This document shows, piece after piece, positions 8,773 to 17,402 of a stretch of DNA of 53,684 nucleotides. How positions within the stretch are numbered: position 1 is the stretch's first letter; the number at the start of each line of letters is the position of its first letter. A program made the translations under genes and the position numbers. Source of the stretch: RGIG4608 sp045643885 (GTDB taxonomy: Bacteria > Bacillota > Clostridia > Oscillospirales > CAG-272); the NCBI GenBank assembly GCA_045643885.1, contig JAZRFY010000018.1, positions 1-53,684 of the forward strand, read 5' to 3'. Under the pieces are notes generated by a model. The model worked only from the letters and a program-made list of their open reading frames with translations. It searched no databases and was not told the DNA's origin.

Positions 8773-9660
8773 TTATTCCTCGTCGTGATAGCCGAAATTA
8801 CCAACAGTTTTCGCGCTTTCGCGCCAATTTTCCTTAACCTTTACCCAAAGATTGAGGTAAACCTTTTTGTCAAGAAGCTTTTCAAGGTCTTCACGGGCAT
8901 ATGAGCCAACCATTTTAAGCTCCTTGCCACCCTTACCAACGATGATTCCCTTGTGTGATGCCTTCTCGCAAAAAATTTCTGCACGAATCGTCACCATAGT
9001 GGGCTCGTCACGGAATTCCTCAATTACAACGGCAACGCCGTGAGGAATCTCCTTATTAAGAGTTCTCAAAATCTTTTCACGAATGATTTCAGCAGCCATC
9101 TGACGAATGGGCTGGTCGGTCACGATATCGTCAGGATAGAACCACTCACTCTCGGAAAGGAACTTTTCAAGCTCGGAAAGGAGTGCGTCCACCTTTTCTC
9201 CGTTCTTTGCAGAAATCGGAACAAAGGCATCAAAATTGCATTTTGACGCGTATGCAGTGATTGTCTGCGCGATAATATCGCGGGTATAGAGGTCGACTTT
9301 ATTAAGAGCAAGGATTGCAGAAGCACCACTCTTCTTAATGTATTCGATTATATTCTCCTCTACCTTGCTTATCTCCTTGCCAGCATCAACAACAAGCACA
9401 ACTGCATCGGCATCGTGCATGGAATCGTTTGCCGCCTTCACCATAAAGTCGCCAAGTGAGTTCTTGGGCTGATGGATACCGGGAGTGTCAAGGAAAACGT
9501 ACTGATCATCACCGATCGTATGTATACCGATGATTCTATTTCTTGTAGTCTGGGGCTTTGAGGAAACGATAGCCACCTTTTCACCCAAAATTCTATTCAT
9601 AAGCGTAGATTTGCCCACATTGGGACGACCTACTATCGCAATAAATCCTGTTCTTTTCAT
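8773..9660 (-). CDS. era: GTPase Era
   Basis: Binds the 3' end of 16S rRNA and helps mature the 30S subunit. The 295-residue protein has all G motifs: G1 GRPNVGKST (about 11-19), G3 DTPGI, G4 NKVD and G5 SAK. A C-terminal KH domain follows, with the loop GIIVGKGGKELK (about 238-249). A GAGGTG site precedes the ATG, and ybeY ends 8 bases upstream. Proximity to ybeY, also a 16S maturation factor, is conserved in Firmicutes. Confidence 0.96.
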   Translation of the reverse strand: MKRTGFIAIVGRPNVGKSTLMNRILGEKVAIVSSKPQTTRNRIIGIHTIGDDQYVFLDTPGIHQPKNSLGDFMVKAANDSMHDADAVVLVVDAGKEISKVEENIIEYIKKSGASAILALNKVDLYTRDIIAQTITAYASKCNFDAFVPISAKNGEKVDALLSELEKFLSESEWFYPDDIVTDQPIRQMAAEIIREKILRTLNKEIPHGVAVVIEEFRDEPTMVTIRAEIFCEKASHKGIIVGKGGKELKMVGSYAREDLEKLLDKKVYLNLWVKVKENWRESAKTVGNFGYHDEE

Positions 9661-9668
9661 GCTTCACC

Positions 9669-10151
9669 TCATTTAACTGAAAGTCCAAGTCTTTCCATGA
9701 TATCGTTTTGTCTTGCTCTCATATCGGCATCATCCTCTTCTGAAAGCTCATGATCGTAGCCAAGAAGATGGAGCATTGAATGTGCTGTTAAAAACGCCAC
9801 TTCTCTTTCAAAGGAATGACCAAACTCGTTTGCCTGAGCCATAGCGCGTTCAAGTGAGATAACTATGTCACCAAGATTGTGGCAAAGCTCGTCAAAGAAA
9901 GGCTCTTCACTCTCACCCTCATAGTCGAGCAAGGGGAAAGAAAGCACGTCCGTGGGCTTGTCCATACCTCTGAATTTGTTATTAATCTTGCGAATACCCT
10001 CATCGTCAACAAAGGTAACTGAAACCTCTGCATCGTTTTCCATTCCCTCATAATCAAGAGTTTCAAGAATGGTGTGACGGATGAGCATCTTCAAATTGTA
10101 GTGGATGGAATGCTTTTCCTGATCGTTTTCAAAATAAATCTTAAGCTTCAT
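9669..10151 (-). CDS. ybeY: Endoribonuclease YbeY (16S rRNA maturation)
   Basis: A 160-residue zinc endoribonuclease needed for 16S rRNA 3'-end maturation and ribosome quality control. The family's metal motif H-x3-H-x5-H is present as HSMLHLLGYDH (about 123-133), and the GMDKPTDVLSFP segment is diagnostic. It lies 10 bases after phoH and 8 bases before era. In many Firmicutes dgkA and cdd lie between ybeY and era; here they are absent. Confidence 0.95.
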   Translation of the reverse strand: MKLKIYFENDQEKHSIHYNLKMLIRHTILETLDYEGMENDAEVSVTFVDDEGIRKINNKFRGMDKPTDVLSFPLLDYEGESEEPFFDELCHNLGDIVISLERAMAQANEFGHSFEREVAFLTAHSMLHLLGYDHELSEEDDADMRARQNDIMERLGLSVK

Positions 10152-10161
10152 AATCTATACC

Positions 10162-11184
10162 TCATTTTCTTTTAAAACTTTTTTGCTCGGCTCTGCGTTT
10201 TTCAGCATTTTCCTGAGCCTTTTTCTCGAATTTATCGTATGCAAGGATTATCTTTTGTACGAGCTTGTGTCGAACAACGTCCTTATCTGTAAACTGATGA
10301 ATATGAATATCCTCAATGCCATCGAGAATGTGAGTGGCAATGGCAAGTCCACTCTTTTGGCCAAATGGCAAATCCGTCTGTGTAAGGTCACCCGTAATCA
10401 CTGCCTTTGAGTTAAAACCAAGACGAGTCAAAAACATCTTCATCTGCTCAGGAGTGGCATTCTGTGCCTCGTCAAGAATGATAAAGGAATCGTCAAGCGT
10501 TCTTCCTCGCATATATGCCAAGGGAGCAACCTCGATTATCTGCTTTTCAAGCTTGCTTTGATAGTTTTCAACACCCATCATATCGTAAAGCGCATCGTAA
10601 AGAGGACGAAGATAGGGATCTATCTTGCTTTGTAAATCACCCGGCAAAAAGCCAAGCTTTTCACCTGCCTCGATAGCAGGACGAGTCAAAATGATTCTTG
10701 ATACTTGCTTGTCGCGAAGTGCCTTTACCGCCATAGCAACTGCAAGATAGGTCTTACCCGTACCTGCAGGACCGATACCGAAAACGATCGTATTCTTTTT
10801 TATCGCATCAACGTATTGCTTTTGACCAACGGTCTTTGCCTTTATCGGCTTACCCTTACTGGTAACGAATATACAATCGTCGCCAAAGCTTGCGTTGAGT
10901 GTTTCTCCGTTTCCGTCACTTACCATGCTTATCGCATAGCTGACACTTTGCTCACTTATCTCAGCACCGTTTTCAGCGAGAGCAACAAGATGATTGATAA
11001 CACCTCTTGCAAGTGCCACAGCACCCTCGTTTCCGTCGATAACGATGGCATCCCCATCGGTCGCGCGTCTGTTAGATATGCGAACGTCAAACGCGCGCTC
11101 CACTGCCTTGATATTGTTATCAAAGCAGCCGAAAACCCGACTTGTTATTTCATTACTCTCAACGTTTAATACTACCTGACTCAT
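10162..11184 (-). CDS. phoH: PhoH-like ATPase
   Basis: A 340-residue protein of the PhoH family: RNA-associated P-loop ATPases often linked to YbeY and RNA processing, though the exact activity is not settled. An N-terminal KH-like segment (about 1-105) precedes the ATPase domain, with Walker A GPAGTGKT (about 137-144) and a Walker B-type FIILDEAQNA. The C terminus is a charged tail. GAGGT precedes the ATG, and yqfD ends 53 bases upstream. The order yqfC-yqfD-phoH-ybeY matches the common Clostridia arrangement, but the 7TM-HD gene (pgpH) often found next to phoH is not here. Confidence 0.93.
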   Translation of the reverse strand: MSQVVLNVESNEITSRVFGCFDNNIKAVERAFDVRISNRRATDGDAIVIDGNEGAVALARGVINHLVALAENGAEISEQSVSYAISMVSDGNGETLNASFGDDCIFVTSKGKPIKAKTVGQKQYVDAIKKNTIVFGIGPAGTGKTYLAVAMAVKALRDKQVSRIILTRPAIEAGEKLGFLPGDLQSKIDPYLRPLYDALYDMMGVENYQSKLEKQIIEVAPLAYMRGRTLDDSFIILDEAQNATPEQMKMFLTRLGFNSKAVITGDLTQTDLPFGQKSGLAIATHILDGIEDIHIHQFTDKDVVRHKLVQKIILAYDKFEKKAQENAEKRRAEQKSFKRK

Positions 11185-11237
11185 TTTTACCTCAATTCAA
11201 AATAAAGTGTTATATTTCACTCCGACTAAACCCGCGC

Positions 11238-12473
11238 CTACTTGATCACCTCAAACTCCACCTGCCTTGCGATATCGCAAATAGCAACAATGGTACATCT
11301 GAGGACGTATTTGCCGTCAACAAACTCACCCGAAACGGTTTTTCTTAAAATTTGTGCATCGGGCAGCTCACTATCGATAAGCTCACGCAATTTTTCATAA
11401 GCAGAATCGATAGCCTCGTCTTCACTTATCTCAACCGCCTGCATCTCATACGGAAGATAGGTATCCACCGAAACGGATATGGGTAATTCTCCAAGCGAAA
11501 AAGGGTTTAATGTATATACATAGTTTATTATATCATAAGTTATAGGCAAATTTCTATAGTTTGTGAAAAAATTTATTGTTTTTCCGAAAAAAATAAGTGA
11601 TTTTTTCTCTATTTTCTCCCCCGAATACACTTTTTTCTCGCAAACAAGTGGAATCTCTATCTCAAATGTATGCGAAACCCGTCCCAAGATTTTGCCCGAT
11701 GCCCTTGAAAAACGAAGCGGAGCCTTCTCGGTTTTGTAAACCCCACTCACCAAAAGCTCCCCCTTTCTAACAAAATCCCCCTCCTTGACCGAGAGAAATC
11801 CCGAATAGACCTCCATTCCGATTATCTGCGCGTCAAATTTTGAAATGAGGTTTGCAGGATTGGTATTTTTATCAAGCACCTCTGTATCCAGGACCTCGCG
11901 CACCTCGACGTATGCGACAGTTCCTGAAATATCTATCGATATCCACGAAATACCGTCATCGTTTATCATTATCCTTTGCTCAACCGAATCCTTGTTTATT
12001 TTTGATATCCTTGAACCTATCTCCAATCCGTTTTCCGCAAGAGCACTGAGTATATGCTCATCTGAAAGACGCGAATTGCCGACGATATCCACTCTCCAGA
12101 TCACACTTTGAGAAAGACAAAAAAGTGCGATGCCAAGAGCTGCACCAAAAGCTATCCCCCATCTTCCACGATGTAAGGACAGCCACCTTGGGAAGCCGTG
12201 GTGCGACACCACCTTAACTCTTATCTGCCACATTCTGCATGCCGTTAAAATATTCTTTTCATCAAGCATTGACACACAAACAAGCGCCTTTCGTGCCTCT
12301 TCATCGATGCTGACATTATAAGTATAGAAGCCGTATCTTAAACAAATATTTAAAAAATCCTCCAAAAAAGCGCGTGGTATCTCCAAAACACAATTTCCCA
12401 TAATTTGCGCAACAAATCCAAGCTTTTTTCTTGATTGTGGGTGATTTTTCCTATTTTCTTGCTTATTTTTCAT
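11238..12473 (-). CDS. yqfD: Sporulation protein YqfD
   Basis: A 411-residue sporulation membrane protein known in Bacillus as a mother-cell gene under sigma-E. It has a cytoplasmic N-terminal domain (about 1-100), one transmembrane segment (about 106-125, GIAFGAALGIALFCLSQSVI) and a large extracytoplasmic domain starting VDIVGNSRLSDEHILSAL, similar in outline to a POTRA fold. The start codon lies inside the end of yqfC (11-base overlap) and has GGAGG upstream, implying translational coupling. Its molecular function is not well defined. Confidence 0.9.
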   Translation of the reverse strand: MKNKQENRKNHPQSRKKLGFVAQIMGNCVLEIPRAFLEDFLNICLRYGFYTYNVSIDEEARKALVCVSMLDEKNILTACRMWQIRVKVVSHHGFPRWLSLHRGRWGIAFGAALGIALFCLSQSVIWRVDIVGNSRLSDEHILSALAENGLEIGSRISKINKDSVEQRIMINDDGISWISIDISGTVAYVEVREVLDTEVLDKNTNPANLISKFDAQIIGMEVYSGFLSVKEGDFVRKGELLVSGVYKTEKAPLRFSRASGKILGRVSHTFEIEIPLVCEKKVYSGEKIEKKSLIFFGKTINFFTNYRNLPITYDIINYVYTLNPFSLGELPISVSVDTYLPYEMQAVEISEDEAIDSAYEKLRELIDSELPDAQILRKTVSGEFVDGKYVLRCTIVAICDIARQVEFEVIK

Positions 12474-12765
12474 TAGTTTTGCCTCCGCCTTCCCTTCTTT
12501 CGATTTCTAAAGAATGTATGCTTCCACTCACTCGGACCATCCCCAAAAGATAGGAAGAGCAAAAGAGCTTCTCACCCGTCACTTTCAAAATATGCGCCTT
12601 TAATAGGAGTCTTATCTCCGTTTCGCTATAGTGCAAAAATCTCACCACTCTTCTTACGTCAAGCTCATAAGAGCCTCTCATTTCGAGAGCGTCCTGCTCG
12701 TCGATCAGCTCGTCAAGCTCAAGTGCCCTCTTTATTCTTTTTCCAAGCCTTTCCCTTTGCCTCAT
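12463..12765 (-). CDS. yqfC: Sporulation protein YqfC
   Basis: A 100-residue YabP/YqfC-family protein. Features typical of the family are a basic N-terminal helix (MRQRERLGKRIKRALEL), a central ELDVRRVVRFLHYSETEIRLLL segment and the ending LLGMVRVSGSIHSLEIE, which probably forms beta strands. It overlaps yqfD and opens the yqfC-to-mutS2 cluster. It diverges from another sporulation gene, ylbJ, across a 58-base gap that must hold both promoters. I see no convincing sigma-E match there. Confidence 0.88.
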   Translation of the reverse strand: MRQRERLGKRIKRALELDELIDEQDALEMRGSYELDVRRVVRFLHYSETEIRLLLKAHILKVTGEKLFCSSYLLGMVRVSGSIHSLEIERREGGGKTNEK

Positions 12766-12823
12766 AATTCCTCACCAAGCCGTAATATATTTTATTAAAA
12801 CCTATGAATGAAGGGATGATAAA

Positions 12824-13831
12824 ATGACCTCAACAAAAAAACACGTTAAAAAGGCAAAAAAAGAAGGGGCTGCTCCCCTTACCTTCCTTGAATTTTTCTT
12901 GATATTTTCATCGGTGTGCCTGCTCATCATTTTACTCAAATACCCAACACTTGCAAGAAATTCGGTCATAGAATCGTTAAGACAATGCTCCCATCTTCTC
13001 ATACCTTCACTTTTTCCAATGATGATAGCCTTCGAAATAGCTAACGAATGCGGTGCGATCTCATATCTCACAAGACCTGTAGCCAAGCCCATAAGCAAGC
13101 TTCTTAAAATAAGTCCGAATGCAGCTTCCCCTTTATTTACGGGCATTTTCGGTGGGTATAGCGTGTCAGTAAACAGTGCCCTGTCTCTTTTTTTGGAAGG
13201 GAGAATATCCAAGAACGATTGCGAAAAGATTATATCATACTCAAGTATGCCATCACTTGCTTTTTTGACGGGCTTTGTCGGTGTGGGTATCTTTAAAAAC
13301 TCAACCATTGGTTGGGAATTATGGCTTGTTTGCCTTGCATCGATACCCATTGTGGCGCTTTTCGACCGAGTGACAGACCGTCTTTTTCAAAAAACACAGA
13401 TTCAAAATCCAAGTGAAAAATCAATGGTTTCAGCCGTTCCAAAGCATAGAAAATCTTTATCTAAAATTATCGCAAATGCCATCTCGCATGCGGCACAGTC
13501 CATGCTCCTTATATGCGCGTCTACCGTATTCTTTTCCGTTGCAAGAGATATTCTTTCCCTCTTTTTTTCGAGCATCGATCTTCCTTTTTCATTAAAGCAC
13601 CTCCTACTTGGCTCAATGGAGATCACAGGAGGAGTATCCTCGTGCCAACACCTTGTGAATTTTGAATCCAAAGCTCTTTCGAGCGCGTTCTTTATCGGTT
13701 GGTCGGGGATTTGCGTTCACCTTCAGATAATCTCTATGTGCGACGGAACAAATCTTTCATTTAAACGTTATTTCCGTTGCAAAGCCATTCAGGGATTGGT
13801 TTGCTCCGCCCTCTCCCTATTGATGATATAA
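12824..13831 (+). CDS. ylbJ: Sporulation integral membrane protein YlbJ
   Basis: A 335-residue polytopic membrane protein of the YlbJ family (nucleoside-recognition/Gate-like fold), needed for spore cortex formation in Bacillus. After a basic N terminus (1-16) there are about eight hydrophobic segments; family signatures include LLIPSLFPMMIAFEI (about 58-72), FTGIFGGYSV and SMEITGGVSSC. An AAGGGATG ribosome site is possible. It is transcribed away from yqfC, and its terminator is shared with lnt. YlbJ is usually sigma-E dependent, consistent with the pairing. Confidence 0.9.
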   Translation: MTSTKKHVKKAKKEGAAPLTFLEFFLIFSSVCLLIILLKYPTLARNSVIESLRQCSHLLIPSLFPMMIAFEIANECGAISYLTRPVAKPISKLLKISPNAASPLFTGIFGGYSVSVNSALSLFLEGRISKNDCEKIISYSSMPSLAFLTGFVGVGIFKNSTIGWELWLVCLASIPIVALFDRVTDRLFQKTQIQNPSEKSMVSAVPKHRKSLSKIIANAISHAAQSMLLICASTVFFSVARDILSLFFSSIDLPFSLKHLLLGSMEITGGVSSCQHLVNFESKALSSAFFIGWSGICVHLQIISMCDGTNLSFKRYFRCKAIQGLVCSALSLLMI

Positions 13832-13862
13832 AAAAGCATCGCTATATGCGATGCTTTTTTAT
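13829..13862 (+). terminator. Bidirectional terminator between ylbJ and lnt
   Basis: A perfect stem AAAAAAGCATCGC / GCGATGCTTTTTT (13830-13842, 13848-13860) closes a five-base loop. Its right arm overlaps the lnt stop codon at 13859-13861, so it can end both converging genes. Confidence 0.88.
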
Positions 13863-15469
13863 GCTTTATTTTTCTTTTTATTATATATTTCCACACCTGC
13901 GATAGAAAGCAAGAATGCAATGCAGATATAAACAAAGAGGTTACCTATATACGAATAAAGTGTTCTTCCACTTGATGCATACACGGTATCAATGATATAT
14001 CCCTCCTCGTATATCGGCATATCACTTATTATCTCACCCTTATCCGTAATTATCGAGGTAATGCCACTGTTTGCACATTCAACAGCATATTTTCCCTGCT
14101 CAACGGCACGCAAAATGTTTTGTGAATGGTGCATATAGAGTGCTCTTGAATCATAGAACCACGAATCGTTTGAGGGGATGATGAGCATCTCCGCTCCCTC
14201 TCGTGAGGCATCTATTCCGAGCTGCTCATAAATGGAGTCAAAGCACAAGAGTGTTCCAACCTTGATAGCGTCCTCATCCTCGGTCGCGTAAAACCAAGTT
14301 GATTTTTCACCCGGAGTTACGTCGGAAAATATATTGACCGCCGCAAGTGACGGGAAAACTGCATTTACAAGTGATGCAAGGGGAAGAAATTCACCAAACG
14401 GAACAGGTCTTCTCTTTGCATATGCATTTATATTGGAGCTTCCGTCAGGGTAGAATGCCGAAATGGACGTGTTTGTTTCCTCACCATTCTTACAATACGT
14501 TCCCAAAACAACGGTAACACCGTGCTTTTTTGCAAGCTCTTGCATTGCTACGCTGAGCTTTTCATACTTGCCATCGGACGATACCTTGATTTTGGCTTCT
14601 ATATCGATGGGGAATGCCCCCTCGGACAAAACCACAAGCTCTGCTCCCTCAAGTGCAGCTTCTTCGACAAGATCACAACAAACTTTATATCTTTCGTTAA
14701 GCAAAGGATTTTTTGACTGCGACTCGATATTTCCTTGCAAGCTTGCAACGGTGATATCTCTCTCCTTGTCCGCTGTGGGAATAAGATAGAGCACCGATCC
14801 AAGCAAGGCATTTACCACAAATACCAAGGCAGCTGCTCCTGCAAAAAATCTTTTCTTGTCGGAAGATATGATTGCTTTGGCAAGTAAAAAGTTAAATAAT
14901 ACAACGATAAACGTAAGAAAATACGATCCGAAAAGTGATGCCGTTTGTATAAGTATCGGCATTTCAGTTTGTGAGATCGCAATCCTCGACCACGGGATTC
15001 CTGCCCAGGTGAACGTTTGCGTCCACTCGTTAATAACAAAGAGAGCTGCCACAACGACGGGTAATACGCAAGTATATTTTTGACACGTCTCCGTTTTTGA
15101 TATCTTTGCTATCAACACAAAAACCAATGCAGAAAATACGCTTTGTAAAGCAGAAAGTCCGATCCAAGCAAGCGCGATGATGCCAATAGCCTCGGGATTT
15201 CCTATTCCTGCAAAATCCAAGGGATAAAAATAGACAAACCAATGGAATGCCACAAGGTCATATGCCATATAGAAAATAAATCCGTCAAGATATGCCTTTT
15301 TCGTTTCATATTTTTCATTGCTTGTTCTATTGTATAGTGCAAAGGCAAGTGGCAAAAGTGCTATGTAGGCAACAAGTCCCACGTCCGCAAAAATTATTGA
15401 TATACCAAGCAATAATCCACTCAAAAGCATATAAAATCTTGGATTGATTTTGTTTAAAGCATCCTTCAT
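13859..15469 (-). CDS. lnt: Apolipoprotein N-acyltransferase
   Basis: A 536-residue membrane enzyme that would add the third acyl chain to the N-terminal cysteine of lipoproteins. Six to seven hydrophobic segments (about 10-230) precede a nitrilase-like domain (about 235-490) with a recognisable E-K-C triad: E in LSEGAFP, K in YAKRRPVPFGEF, C in GTLLCFDSIYEQ. One transmembrane helix closes the protein. Canonical Lnt is typical of Gram-negatives and absent from many Firmicutes, though annotated in various Clostridia. GGAG lies 7 bases before the ATG, and the RluA-type gene ends 13 bases upstream. Confidence 0.88.
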   Translation of the reverse strand: MKDALNKINPRFYMLLSGLLLGISIIFADVGLVAYIALLPLAFALYNRTSNEKYETKKAYLDGFIFYMAYDLVAFHWFVYFYPLDFAGIGNPEAIGIIALAWIGLSALQSVFSALVFVLIAKISKTETCQKYTCVLPVVVAALFVINEWTQTFTWAGIPWSRIAISQTEMPILIQTASLFGSYFLTFIVVLFNFLLAKAIISSDKKRFFAGAAALVFVVNALLGSVLYLIPTADKERDITVASLQGNIESQSKNPLLNERYKVCCDLVEEAALEGAELVVLSEGAFPIDIEAKIKVSSDGKYEKLSVAMQELAKKHGVTVVLGTYCKNGEETNTSISAFYPDGSSNINAYAKRRPVPFGEFLPLASLVNAVFPSLAAVNIFSDVTPGEKSTWFYATEDEDAIKVGTLLCFDSIYEQLGIDASREGAEMLIIPSNDSWFYDSRALYMHHSQNILRAVEQGKYAVECANSGITSIITDKGEIISDMPIYEEGYIIDTVYASSGRTLYSYIGNLFVYICIAFLLSIAGVEIYNKKKNKA

Positions 15470-15482
15470 TCTATATCTCCAA

Positions 15483-16442
15483 TCAAATAAAATCCTTTAA
15501 AAACCACACGTCATCGCGTGAGAGCTTTACCTCTTTTCCCTTAAGGTATCCAAGTGCTCCGCTATCGTCATCAAAGTCAAAACGGAGTCTATAAGCATAA
15601 AGAGCCTGATATTTATAGCCCTTTGCTCTATCATCCTTATTGATGCCGTATTTTCCGTCACCAAGCAAGGGATGACCTATGTAGCTCATATGCGCACGAA
15701 TCTGGTGCGTTCTGCCCGTAACAAGCTCTATCTCAAGAAGGCTTGTGCCGTTTCTTTCAGACACCACCTTATATTTTGTGATGATGTTCTTTGAGCCCTT
15801 GACCTGCTTGTCAAAAATCTTAACTTGATTCTTGTCACTATCCTTCAAAAGAAAGCCCGTCAAGGTATCCGCCTTCTTTGGCATCTTTCCGTGAACAACG
15901 CAATAATAAAACTTTGATATTTCATCATTTTTAATCTTCTCGTTCATCACGCGAAGTGCCTCGGCATTCTTTGCACCGATAACGATACCGCCTGTGTTTC
16001 TATCGATTCGGTTGCAAAGTGCAGGGGCAAAGCTTTGCTCGTTTTCGGGATCGTATTCACCCTTTTGGTAAAGATATGCCTTGATGTGCATAATAAGGGT
16101 GTTGTCCTTCCCTTCATCATCCTCGTGTACCAAAACACCGGGACGCTTGTTGCAAAGAATAATATTTTCATCCTCATAAACAATAGTAAGCTTTGGAGTA
16201 ATATTTGCAAGAGCAGAGTTATCCTTTTCAGGTGAATCAAAAAACTCGTCCTTGATAAAGAGCTGAACGATATCACCCTCCTGCAAGACGTACTTTTGCT
16301 CTGTTCTTGCCCTGTTCACTTTTATTTTTTTAGTTCTGATGTATTTATACATCAACGACATCGGCAAGCCCTTGACAGCCTTGGTAAGAAACTTGTCAAG
16401 ACGCTGACCTGCGTCGTTTTTTCTGATTTGAAATTCTTTCAT
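15483..16442 (-). CDS. RluA-family pseudouridine synthase with S4 domain
   Basis: A 319-residue enzyme that isomerises uridine in RNA, probably 23S rRNA as in RluC/RluD. An N-terminal S4 RNA-binding domain (about 12-70) is followed by the catalytic domain with the aspartate in CNRIDRNTGG (about 169-178), a variant of the usual HRLDxxTSG, and GRTHQIRAHM near 240. It is followed 13 bases later by lnt, so the two are probably one operon. The exact RluC versus RluD target cannot be read from sequence. Confidence 0.88.
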   Translation of the reverse strand: MKEFQIRKNDAGQRLDKFLTKAVKGLPMSLMYKYIRTKKIKVNRARTEQKYVLQEGDIVQLFIKDEFFDSPEKDNSALANITPKLTIVYEDENIILCNKRPGVLVHEDDEGKDNTLIMHIKAYLYQKGEYDPENEQSFAPALCNRIDRNTGGIVIGAKNAEALRVMNEKIKNDEISKFYYCVVHGKMPKKADTLTGFLLKDSDKNQVKIFDKQVKGSKNIITKYKVVSERNGTSLLEIELVTGRTHQIRAHMSYIGHPLLGDGKYGINKDDRAKGYKYQALYAYRLRFDFDDDSGALGYLKGKEVKLSRDDVWFLKDFI

Positions 16443-16488
16443 TTTTGCTCCTGGAATCGGCTATCTGCACGATTCTGAATAAATTAAA

Positions 16489-16517
16489 CAAGGAGAGGTG
16501 ATAAATCCCTCTCCTTG
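16489..16517 (-). terminator. Terminator of upp
   Basis: CAAGGAGAGG (16489-16498) and CCTCTCCTTG (16508-16517) form a 10-bp stem a few bases past the upp stop codon. The T tract on the minus strand is short (TTTAATTT), so termination may be partial and allow read-through into the RluA-type gene. Confidence 0.65.
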
Positions 16518-16527
16518 ATACAAACGA

Positions 16528-17160
16528 TTAAAGTGTACCGAAAATTCTGTCGCCTGCGTCACCAAGACCGGGAACGATATAGTCGTGTTCGTTAAGCTTT
16601 TCATCCATAGCAGCTGTATAGATATCAACGTCGGGATGATCTGCCTGTACCTTTGCAACACCCTCGGGACAAGCAACAAGGCACATAAATCTGATGTGCT
16701 TGCAATGATACTTTTCCTTAAGCATTGTAAGAGCATCAGAAGCAGAGCCACCTGTTGCAAGCATGGGGTCAACGAGAATTACGATTCTCTCCTCGATGTC
16801 TGCAGGCATCTTGCTGTAATATTCAACAGGCTTATGAGTTTCGGGATCACGGTACATACCGATATGGCCAACCTTTGCAACGGGCATAAGGGAAAGAAGA
16901 CCGTCTACCATTCCAAGACCTGCACGGAGGATGGGAACGATAGCAAGCTTTTTACCGGAGATAAGCTTCTGCACGGACTTGCAAATGGGAGTTTCAACAA
17001 CAGTTTCTTCTGTGGGAAGGTCGCGAGTGAGCTCGTAGCCCATAAGCATTGCGATCTCATTGAGAAGCTGACGGAAATCCTTAGAGCCTGTGTCCTTGTC
17101 TCTCATAATAGTAAGCTTGTGTGCGATAAGGGGGTGATCCATAATGTGTAATGTACTCAT
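16528..17160 (-). CDS. upp: Uracil phosphoribosyltransferase
   Basis: Converts uracil and PRPP to UMP (pyrimidine salvage). The 210 residues match the family's usual 208-210. Signatures are PILRAGLGMVDGLL (about 75-88), the PRPP loop ILVDPMLATGGSA (about 127-139) and the C-terminal uracil-binding PGLGDAGDRIFGTL. It is monocistronic with its own promoter and terminator. GGAG lies 7 bases before the ATG. Confidence 0.96.
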   Translation of the reverse strand: MSTLHIMDHPLIAHKLTIMRDKDTGSKDFRQLLNEIAMLMGYELTRDLPTEETVVETPICKSVQKLISGKKLAIVPILRAGLGMVDGLLSLMPVAKVGHIGMYRDPETHKPVEYYSKMPADIEERIVILVDPMLATGGSASDALTMLKEKYHCKHIRFMCLVACPEGVAKVQADHPDVDIYTAAMDEKLNEHDYIVPGLGDAGDRIFGTL

Positions 17161-17210
17161 AATATTGCTCCATTCCGCTGAAATTCAGCATATTTATTAT
17201 TATCTTTACT

Positions 17211-17239
17211 ATTATACTACCCTTTCTCCTATTTTTCAA
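17211..17239 (-). promoter_or_regulatory. Promoter of upp
   Basis: Minus-strand TTGAAA (17234-17239), 17-base spacer, TATAAT (17211-17216), about 50 bases before the upp start. Confidence 0.85.
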
Positions 17240-17281
17240 GGGGATTTTTCAAAAAACATTGTCTTTTTGTAACTTTTCTAT

Positions 17282-17313
17282 AAAAAATCTCAACGCAAAA
17301 AGTGTTGAGATTT
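17282..17313 (-). terminator. Orphan terminator-like hairpin between upp and mtaB
   Basis: AAATCTCAAC (17285-17294) and GTTGAGATTT (17304-17313) form a 10-bp stem that on the minus strand ends in a T run. It lies upstream of the upp promoter, and no minus-strand gene precedes it. It may end a short transcript or block antisense transcription. Confidence 0.55.
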
Positions 17314-17345
17314 GTAAGCGTATGCCAGGATACAGAAAATACCAC

Positions 17346-17373
17346 TTTACATTTTCAAAAAATATGATATAAT
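17346..17373 (+). promoter_or_regulatory. Promoter of mtaB, with palindromic -10 region
   Basis: TTTACA (17346-17351), 16-base spacer, TATAAT (17368-17373). The -10 lies within an 18-bp perfect palindrome (17364-17381), so a TATAAT hexamer is also present on the minus strand. Confidence 0.75.
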
Positions 17374-17402
17374 TATATCATTCCATAATTTTTGAGGTAA
17401 TA

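Noticed and set aside
12766..12823. Sigma-E promoters for yqfC and ylbJ
   Set aside because: Both genes are expected to be sigma-E dependent, but no clear -35/-10 pair with correct spacing could be found by eye.
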